Below, in pieces: positions 1 through 5,092 of a DNA stretch of 7,794 nt; positions within the stretch are counted from its first letter, which is position 1, and every line of letters begins with the position of its first letter. A model generated the notes under the pieces. The model was not told the origin of the DNA, ran no database searches, and worked only from the letters and a program-made list of their open reading frames with translations. Source of the stretch: Betaproteobacteria bacterium (lineage in GTDB: Bacteria > Pseudomonadota > Gammaproteobacteria > Burkholderiales > Nitrosomonadaceae). The stretch is from positions 1-7,794 of the forward strand of contig JAHZIU010000356.1 in the NCBI GenBank assembly GCA_022601315.1, given 5' to 3'. The position numbers and the translations under genes are program-made.

Positions 1-471
1 CGGAACGGATAGTTTAAACATTTGTCTGAATCGATGAGCAACATCGGTGCTGCCTTGGATATCAAAGAAACGTTGTTCCATACGTGTACGGCTCATGATC
101 GTACCGAAAGAGTATTTATTAGACCATAACAGTTGCTGCCAGATACGATGTTCATTAAATGGGCTTTGACCGGCAAACGGAAAACTGGTTGGAATCCATG
201 CATAACCTAACCAGACAGTGGTTTTTTCATTTAGCGCATAACCAACACCAGGTCGGATGATCCCTTGAGAGAATCTTGATGAGTCGTTACCAAAACGCCC
301 TTGCCCTTCAAGCCACCATTTTAATTTAGGATTAATTGCAGAAAAGCTACCGGTAGCTGTGATATTTCCCCAGGTCTGAAAGTCATCGACAGTTCTTTCC
401 GCAACGGCTGGGCTGCTGAGAATTAGACCGAGTACTGAAGATGCAATAAGTATATTTAGTTTTTTGAACAT
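1..471 (-). CDS. DUF2490 family outer-membrane-type protein, N-terminal part (runs off left edge)
   Basis: The first 157 codons are present; the 3' end lies beyond the window. The ATG at 471-469 follows a good Shine-Dalgarno sequence (AAGGAAG, about 4 bases before the start). Residues 1-24 form a signal peptide: MFKKLN, a hydrophobic core, then an SPAVA-type cleavage site before ERTVDDF. The mature part begins with a TWGNIT stretch, followed by aromatic-rich alternating segments (KLKWWLEGQGRF, GVGYALN, VWLGYAWIP) and an NEHRIWQQ segment with SRTRMEQRF soon after. This layout fits the DUF2490 family, whose members are thought to be small outer-membrane beta-barrels; their function is not known. 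The family assignment is by recognition of this pattern, not by a search. A candidate promoter lies about 140 bp upstream. No neighbouring gene on the same strand is visible, so its operon context is unknown. Confidence 0.75.
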   Translation of the reverse strand, partial: MFKKLNILIASSVLGLILSSPAVAERTVDDFQTWGNITATGSFSAINPKLKWWLEGQGRFGNDSSRFSQGIIRPGVGYALNEKTTVWLGYAWIPTSFPFAGQSPFNEHRIWQQLLWSNKYSFGTIMSRTRMEQRFFDIQGSTDVAHRFRQMFKLSVP

Positions 472-612
472 TTAGCTTCCTTTCTGGAATTATTTGATTC
501 TATATGTTTTTAATTGAAATTATTCGTGATTGTTTATCCTACTGTTCTTTCTAAAAAAGCTTTGTATAAAGAACAATACGTTGTTTCGTTCAATATTGCC
601 GTTGCGCAGAAT

Positions 613-640
613 AACATAGTAATTGTTAAGAAAGTGTCAA
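613..640 (-). promoter_or_regulatory. Candidate sigma-70 promoter for the DUF2490 gene
   Basis: Read on the minus strand there is a perfect -35 hexamer TTGACA (640-635), a 16-bp spacer and a -10-like TATGTT (618-613, 4 of 6 matches to TATAAT). It points at the DUF2490 start at 471 and would give an untranslated leader of roughly 135 bases. The -35 box is strong, the -10 box weak and the spacer one base short, so this is a reasonable guess rather than a firm call. Confidence 0.4.
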
Positions 641-735
641 GAACTTATCTGGAGTACCACCAAATTTTCATAAACAACAAGCTTATGTCGTAGCTGGCTG
701 ATATTTTTTCCAGCCATGTGCAAGTAAATAATGAA

Positions 736-765
736 TTGACAATTTCGTGGTTAAGTAACTATATG
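736..765 (+). promoter_or_regulatory. Candidate sigma-70 promoter facing the BCCT gene
   Basis: A perfect TTGACA at 736-741 is followed after 18 bp by TATATG (760-765); an overlapping TATGAT (762-767) is a better -10 match but lies 20 bp away. It faces the transporter gene about 400 bp downstream. If it is real, the first repeat element sits inside the leader of this transcript. The long distance and non-ideal spacing keep confidence low. Confidence 0.3.
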
Positions 766-916
766 ATTTTAATTAAACTTATAAACTTTATGAATCAATT
801 TCAACAATTATTATCGACTGAGCCAACAAATACTTTATTATTAAAATGACCAATTTCAGTACATTAATAATTATTGTGAAGCGAGATGTTTTAGATGTTA
901 TTAGAATTTGGATGTA

Positions 917-1112
917 CTAGCCTGTATATTGCACCAGTACGTTAGATTTTGGCCTGTAATCGTTATTCCTGTTGGTTTTTAACTTGCCTTGTATTGAATA
1001 GAACGCACATGCTTTCTACGCCGCAGAATAACTGCGTCTCCGGTCGAGAGCACGTTCAATTCAATACAAGGCGGCGTTTAAATTCCACCAACTGGTGCAA
1101 TATTCAGGCTAG
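917..1112. repeat. CTAG target-site duplication bounding repeat copy 1
   Basis: CTAG occurs at 917-920, immediately before the element, and again at 1109-1112, immediately after it. This is what a transposition event with a 4-bp staggered cut would leave. CTAG is its own reverse complement, so it also looks like an extension of the terminal inverted repeats. Four matching bases can occur by chance, so the support is moderate. Confidence 0.5.
921..1108 (+). mobile_element. MITE-like non-autonomous element, copy 1 (188 bp)
   Basis: The ends are 18-bp terminal inverted repeats: the right end 1091-1108 is ACTGGTGCAATATTCAGG, and the left end 921-938 matches its reverse complement except for one base (CCTGT where the perfect end is CCTGA). 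The interior has no credible gene. It contains a long inverted repeat: 986-1005 pairs with 1053-1072 at 19 of 20 positions, enclosing a second stem and an apical CGCAG-AATAA-CTGCG hairpin at 1022-1036. A second copy lies inverted at 4739-4967; over 188 alignable bases I count 8 differences by eye. Short length, terminal repeats, a probable CTAG duplication and lack of coding capacity fit a miniature inverted-repeat element moved by a transposase acting in trans. I cannot name the parent insertion sequence from memory. The right end is 63 bp from the GTG start of the BCCT gene. Confidence 0.8.
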
Positions 1113-1131
1113 TTATCCGAATAATAAATTT

Positions 1132-1147
1132 AGGGGAAATACACATT
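1132..1147 (+). promoter_or_regulatory. Possible ribosome binding site with ATT start for the BCCT gene
   Basis: AGGGG at 1132-1136 is the best Shine-Dalgarno-like sequence near the transporter. Eight bases after it is an in-frame ATT (1145-1147) followed by codons for K-P-P-F-E-D-I-Q, which then run into the GTG at 1172. ATT is a very rare start codon, so this is only a candidate. The conventional GTG at 1172 has just a weak GAAG (1160-1163) ahead of it. Confidence 0.3.
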
Positions 1148-1171
1148 AAACCACCATTTGAAGATATCCAG

Positions 1172-2734
1172 GTGGAACTTGCGGGGTCCGGTTTTTATCG
1201 GGGTTTAAATAAGTTTATGACCATTGGTAGTAAGGTGCTGATTACAATATTGGTACTTTGGGCTGCAGTATTTTCTGACCAGGCTTTAAGCATTTTAAGT
1301 GCGATGAATAGCGCATTGTTAAGGATTTTTAATGCCTATTATGTTTATGTCGTTACTTTTTTTCTTGTATTTTGTATTGTTCTGGCAATCACGCCTGTTA
1401 CTGGAAAATTGAAACTTGGCAAGGATGGTGAAAAACCGGAGTATTCCAATTTTTCATGGTTTTCCATGATGTTTAGTGCTGGGATGGGTATTGGTTTGAT
1501 GGTTTTTTCAACTGCAGAACCCCTTTTGCATTTTGGCGATAATCCTGAAATCATCAATGGCAAAGTTGAACCCTATTCACATGAAGCGCTGCCGTCTACT
1601 TTTCGCTACGCATTTTTGCATTATGGCTTACATCCTTGGGGAATTTATGTCGTGACGGGATTATGTATGGCCTATTTTGCACATAGGCGAAATTTGCCTT
1701 TGACCATTCGGACAACATTGATCCCGTTGTTTGGCCGCCATTTGAATGGATACACAGGTCATCTTCTCGATATGACAGCAATTATTGCCACGCTTCTGGG
1801 CGTTGCAGTAACAATTGGTTACGGTGTTAGTCAATTGGTAACGGGATTTAATGAAATCTCAGGGTTTGATTGGCTTTTGTCGTCAGCTCAAACGCCTACT
1901 AAAACGACATTAATTGTTGCACTGTTAATCGTTATGATTTTGTCAATCATTTCAGCGGCAACGGGTATTGGGCGGGGTATTAAATATTTAAGCAACCTGA
2001 ATTTAGTGTTGTCACTTGCATTGTTGTTGGTGTTTTTGTTTTTTGGCCCATTATTTTTCTCGCTTAAATTGTATATCAGCGCGTCGTTGGACTATCTGAT
2101 TTCATTACCGGACATATCCACAGTTGTATATCAAGTTACTACGCCTTTGGGAGATTGGCAAGAAACCGGAACAATATTGTATTGGGCATGGTGGGTAGCG
2201 TTCGCGCCATTTGTTGGACTTTTTCTAGCGCGTATTTCAAAGGGGCGTTCCATCCGTGAATTTGTGTTTGGTGCAATGTTTGCACCAGCAGCCATGTGTT
2301 TTGTTTGGATGGTGTTATTAGGTGGTGCGGCCGTTAATTTGGAGCTATCGGGTGTTGCAGATGGACGCCTTATTAATGCTTCTGCTTCTGCGCAATTGTT
2401 TGAAACATTGAATATAATGCTGTCCAGTAATATGGCAAAAGCCGTCTCTATTCTATCTGTAGTACTTATACTGACCTTTTTGGTTACCTCTGCTGATTCG
2501 GGAGTATTGGTTTTGAATACTATTATGGCCGGTGGAAATAATCATACAGATTTAAAGCATAAAGTGATTTGGGGATTAATTCTAACCATTGTGATTGGCA
2601 CCTTGTTGATTGTTGGCGGTGGCGGTCTTGAAGCTTTACAAAAGGCCATGATTATTGGTGCATTACCGTTTTCAATGGTGATGGCCTTGATGTGCATAGC
2701 GATAGTAAAACAAATTATCCATGATCGAAGATAA
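1172..2734 (+). CDS. BCCT family transporter (betaine/choline/carnitine type)
   Basis: A 520-residue inner-membrane protein, almost wholly hydrophobic, with about 12 membrane segments. Seen in it are the glycine-rich segment GMGIGLM (104-110) followed by STAEP; HYGLHPWGIY (150-159); the family signature region YWAWW (337-341) running into FVGLFLARISKGRSIREF (347-364); and TSADSG (439-444). These mark the BCCT family, which takes up quaternary ammonium compounds such as glycine betaine, choline or carnitine. The GMGIGLM form resembles the sodium-coupled betaine carrier BetP rather than proton-coupled BetT, so sodium-driven uptake is a reasonable inference; the substrate is not determined. Some aromatic box positions differ from BetP. 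The C-terminus is short, without a long regulatory tail. GTG 1172 is the first conventional start, but the frame is open back to 1082 and family-like codons (KPPFEDI) precede it, so the real start is probably upstream. The gene converges on the EEP gene with 24 bp between stops. Confidence 0.9.
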   Translation: MELAGSGFYRGLNKFMTIGSKVLITILVLWAAVFSDQALSILSAMNSALLRIFNAYYVYVVTFFLVFCIVLAITPVTGKLKLGKDGEKPEYSNFSWFSMMFSAGMGIGLMVFSTAEPLLHFGDNPEIINGKVEPYSHEALPSTFRYAFLHYGLHPWGIYVVTGLCMAYFAHRRNLPLTIRTTLIPLFGRHLNGYTGHLLDMTAIIATLLGVAVTIGYGVSQLVTGFNEISGFDWLLSSAQTPTKTTLIVALLIVMILSIISAATGIGRGIKYLSNLNLVLSLALLLVFLFFGPLFFSLKLYISASLDYLISLPDISTVVYQVTTPLGDWQETGTILYWAWWVAFAPFVGLFLARISKGRSIREFVFGAMFAPAAMCFVWMVLLGGAAVNLELSGVADGRLINASASAQLFETLNIMLSSNMAKAVSILSVVLILTFLVTSADSGVLVLNTIMAGGNNHTDLKHKVIWGLILTIVIGTLLIVGGGGLEALQKAMIIGALPFSMVMALMCIAIVKQIIHDRR

Positions 2735-2758
2735 TATGTATTCTAGAAGGAGCGCAAT

Positions 2759-3787
2759 TTATGCAGGCCGATACTCAAATTCTGTTCGTACGATCCCATG
2801 ATCAGTAGAGCCATTAGCTTTGTGGTCATCTGAGTTCAGGTGATCATTAATTATTTCCATACCTTTAAACGCCCAGATTCTGTTTCGGCTATTGTCATAG
2901 AATTCCTGACTGACCAAAATATGATCCAGTGATTCTCGGGTCTTGTTGTAAACATGTGTGTAGTATACGTCGCGCTGACTTCGGTATTCTTGCAGGGTGC
3001 CAACGGAATACAAATCAACATCGCTACCACCTTTTGACAGGCCGGATAAAAGATAATTAGGCTGTCCGGTAATAATATTCAGCGTATTGCTTTGTTGGCT
3101 ATCGTTCAAATCCCCTATGACAACGACGGGTGTGTTGGTTCCTTTCATTTGTTCGGTCAGAATCATCCGTAAGGCAGTTGCTTCCGCCGTGCGCCGAATG
3201 GTTGAGATTGCACTGCCGATGGCTTCGCTATGTTTGGAGTGCGCTTGTGCCGAGTACCACGGTTCATAGTAGATTCTGGTTGGTCTCTTGGATTTAAAGT
3301 GGCATACATAGACATGAATCTTCCGGCCGTTAGAGCGAGGTTTTATTTGAAAGTGCAGAACTGGACGCGAAAAAGAATTGATCTGAACGGCAATATCAGA
3401 AGCCTGATTGTCATCTCCGCCACTACTCAATTGGAAATTTTCTGGGAAATGATATATCCACTCAGGTGCTCCAACCAGGACATTTGATTTTACAGCGGCT
3501 GCACAAATAATTTTTTGTCCACTATGGTCTATTGGGGCTAATAATGTGTATTCATTAGTAGTATCACCAGCAAAGACATGTTGCAGTGATTTAGTATGCC
3601 AGAGTTCTTGAAAAGCCCAGACATCTGTTTCCAGATTGGTGATTAAATTAGTCATCCAGCTTATTTTCTGGTTGTATTCGTCCTGACTCCACCCATCGGC
3701 ATCACTGTATAGTCGCAACCCAGGTTCATTCAGATTGTAGAGATTACAAGTAGCGAAACTTAGTTTTGTTCGTGCCATATGATTCAT
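2759..3787 (-). CDS. Endonuclease/exonuclease/phosphatase (EEP) family protein
   Basis: A 342-residue protein of the EEP fold, the superfamily of DNase I, exonuclease III, sphingomyelinases and inositol phosphatases. The metal-dependent catalytic set is visible in order: N15 in CNLYNL, E61 in FQELW, H163 in VCHFKSKR, D226 and N228 in GDLNDS, D288 in SLDHILVS, and D329-H330 in STDHG. All key residues are present, so it should be an active phosphodiesterase or phosphomonoesterase, but the substrate (DNA, lipid or other) cannot be told from sequence. There is no signal peptide or membrane segment, which suggests a cytoplasmic enzyme. ATG 3787 is the longest start; the ATG at 3778 (residue 4) has a better-placed GGAT ahead of it and may be the true one. 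It lies 11 bp downstream of the TraB/GumN gene and is probably co-transcribed. No terminator is visible in the 24 bp before the convergent transporter stop. Confidence 0.85.
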   Translation of the reverse strand: MNHMARTKLSFATCNLYNLNEPGLRLYSDADGWSQDEYNQKISWMTNLITNLETDVWAFQELWHTKSLQHVFAGDTTNEYTLLAPIDHSGQKIICAAAVKSNVLVGAPEWIYHFPENFQLSSGGDDNQASDIAVQINSFSRPVLHFQIKPRSNGRKIHVYVCHFKSKRPTRIYYEPWYSAQAHSKHSEAIGSAISTIRRTAEATALRMILTEQMKGTNTPVVVIGDLNDSQQSNTLNIITGQPNYLLSGLSKGGSDVDLYSVGTLQEYRSQRDVYYTHVYNKTRESLDHILVSQEFYDNSRNRIWAFKGMEIINDHLNSDDHKANGSTDHGIVRTEFEYRPA

Positions 3788-3798
3788 CCAAAAGAAAA

Positions 3799-4668
3799 TT
3801 AAAGCCGTTCAATGTGATAACCTTTTGCAGAAAGCTGTGCCAGTAAACCGTCATTACCGACCAAATGTAGTGCGCCAACTAAAACAAATTCAACTTCTTC
3901 CGTCGTCAATAGTGCTTCAATTTGTGGCATCCAGGCGTTATTCCTTTCTACCAGTAAGGTATTGTATGTACTTGGGTGGTTATTTTTTAAGGGCGTTAGT
4001 GCAATTTTCTTGAGTTTTTTGAGATCGCCCTGGCGCCAGGCCAATTTGAGTTTTTTCCATGTAGCAGGCAGTTTTTTGATATCTTCCAAGGTATAGGAGA
4101 TTAACTCATCTTCATGTCCCTCACCCATTGATGATATGAAGGAAAATTGTTGTTCAGCAGTTTCCAGTTGGCCGAGTCCTTTGCCGTCTTGCCTGGCTTT
4201 TGCGTTGTAGAAATCATCCACGCCTGCAACATCAATGCCCAGTTGTTGTAGTTCCAGTACGGTTAGCATCATCGACACCATGCCGGGCTTAAAGCTGGTA
4301 ATAACGGCCATAGGGATGCCTTTGCTAAGACAATATTTTTCCAGTGCCTGATAGGTGTCATCATGTAACAATTGTTTTAAATTACGCCCATCTGTAAAAA
4401 TTAATTCACTCATCATTTTCAGTTGATAATCCGGATCTTTAATTTTTTGTATGTCCGTTTCAAAAACCAGATGTTGTGATAGGTTATACGCTTGTTCAAA
4501 TGTTGGTGGCAATGGGTAGTCCGACGAACTTAATAGGTGGATTGTGCCGCCAATAAAAAGCTGATATCCATCTTTTTCAACTTTCCATACAGGCGTATCT
4601 GAATAGGCGGGAAGCGCAAGAAGAAGTATAAATAAGGACAAGATGAAGCGTAATATGCCGGTTTTCAT
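3799..4668 (-). CDS. TraB/GumN family protein (predicted exported metalloprotease-like)
   Basis: A 289-residue protein. Residues 1-23 form a signal peptide (MKTGILRF, a leucine-rich core, then ALPAYS before DTPVW), so the protein is predicted to be in the periplasm. The family hallmarks are the two GX2H motifs, GTIH (41-44) near the N-terminus and GALH (265-268) near the C-terminus, plus conserved acidic and polar positions: E70 in FETDI, the GVDDFYN segment (149-154), E169 in QLETAEQ and RNN (242-244). The family includes the eukaryotic TIKI metalloproteases, in which the GX2H histidines and a glutamate are thought to bind metal; the role of bacterial members is largely unknown. The length is normal for bacterial members. 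The start ATG has AAGG 8 bases upstream. It is the first gene of a probable two-gene unit with the EEP gene. Repeat copy 2 ends 70 bp upstream of its start, leaving little room for a native promoter in between. Confidence 0.88.
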   Translation of the reverse strand: MKTGILRFILSLFILLLALPAYSDTPVWKVEKDGYQLFIGGTIHLLSSSDYPLPPTFEQAYNLSQHLVFETDIQKIKDPDYQLKMMSELIFTDGRNLKQLLHDDTYQALEKYCLSKGIPMAVITSFKPGMVSMMLTVLELQQLGIDVAGVDDFYNAKARQDGKGLGQLETAEQQFSFISSMGEGHEDELISYTLEDIKKLPATWKKLKLAWRQGDLKKLKKIALTPLKNNHPSTYNTLLVERNNAWMPQIEALLTTEEVEFVLVGALHLVGNDGLLAQLSAKGYHIERL

Positions 4669-4738
4669 TAAGTGTGCCTTTAATAAAAAGACTTCGTTTT
4701 TAAAATGTATCCTAAAATATCAAGTTGAAGGAGTACTG

Positions 4739-4967
4739 CCTGAATATTGCACCAGTTGGTGGAATTTAAACGCCGCCTTGTATTGAATTGAGTGTGCCCG
4801 TGACCGGAGACGCAGTTATTCTGCGGCGTAGAGAGCATGTGCGTTCTATTCAATACAAAGCAAGTTAAAAACCAGCAAGTGAGTCGTAAGTACAAACTGT
4901 ATTTTCTAAAAACCAACAGGAATAACGATTACAGGCCAAAATCTAACGTACTGGTGCAATATTCAGG
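4739..4967 (-). mobile_element. MITE-like non-autonomous element, copy 2 (229 bp, inverted relative to copy 1)
   Basis: It has perfect 18-bp terminal inverted repeats: 4739-4756 (CCTGAATATTGCACCAGT) and its reverse complement at 4950-4967. Read on the minus strand it matches copy 1 at all but 8 of 188 positions and carries 41 additional bases (4875-4915). Those bases are bounded by a 9-bp direct repeat, TAAAAACCA at 4866-4874 and again at 4907-4915. The inner hairpin lies at 4775-4861, with outer arms GCCTTGTATTGAAT and its near complement. No matching target duplication is obvious: the flanks read ACTG on the left and TAAG on the right. The element has no credible gene; an apparent 78-codon frame across it is dealt with under rejections. 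It fills most of the 424-bp gap between the TraB/GumN start and the kinase stop, and its low-coordinate end faces the TraB/GumN gene. Confidence 0.8.
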
Positions 4968-5032
4968 TAAGGTTTCTATTAACTGTAGTATAAAACAAAA
5001 AGAAATAATAGACGTTCACGCCTAAACCAGAA

Positions 5033-5088
5033 AAATCATTCGCATCAAACCATGATTATTATCATCCATGATGTAACAACTGTTTGAT
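5033..5088 (-). terminator. Weak candidate terminator after the histidine kinase gene
   Basis: Just past the kinase stop, on the minus strand, 5088-5082 (ATCAAAC) can pair with 5050-5044 (GTTTGAT). Inside lies a smaller ATGAT/ATCAT stem, and a run of T (5037-5033) follows about seven bases after the outer stem. The stem is AT-rich, the loop is long and the T-run is not directly attached, so this is a weak Rho-independent terminator at best. Confidence 0.25.
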
Positions 5089-5092
5089 CAGG

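Larger units (their letters stand above)
472..920. other. AT-rich divergent intergenic region
   Basis: This is the non-coding stretch between the DUF2490 start and the first repeat element. I see no credible reading frame on either strand. It holds the two candidate promoters listed separately, one facing each way, and a weak hairpin TGGCTG/CAGCCA (695-700 with 711-716, 10-base loop) with no run of U after it, so it is not a convincing terminator. Stop codons are frequent in the 770-920 part, which is close to featureless AT-rich DNA. Confidence 0.6.

Noticed and set aside
695..716. Hairpin TGGCTG/CAGCCA with a T-rich loop as a terminator
   Set aside because: The T-run is in the loop rather than after the stem, and no gene ends just upstream on either strand.
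921..1108. Integron attC site, suggested by GTTAGAT near the left end and the palindromic structure
   Set aside because: There is no paired RYYYAAC core in the right place, no integrase gene and no cassette array. The terminal inverted repeats and probable CTAG duplication fit a transposable element better.
949..1149. Open frame of 66 codons across repeat copy 1, with a related frame of 78 codons across copy 2 (4916-4680), sharing peptide pieces such as LNRTHMLSTPQNN
   Set aside because: The shared peptide simply reflects the repeat. The base changes between copies within the shared stretch mostly alter amino acids (L/F, R/H, E/G, V/T), which is not the pattern of a conserved protein. Neither frame has a convincing ribosome site.
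2747..2808. AAGGAG at 2747-2752 followed by ATG 2761 and a 15-codon plus-strand frame ending at TAG 2808
   Set aside because: The ribosome site is good, but the frame is tiny, lies antisense to the end of the EEP gene and has no recognisable features. It is more likely chance, though a short translated antisense peptide cannot be excluded.
4837..5025. Plus-strand open frame of 62 codons starting inside repeat copy 2
   Set aside because: It begins within the element, is unlike any family I know and has no ribosome site. It is a shadow frame.
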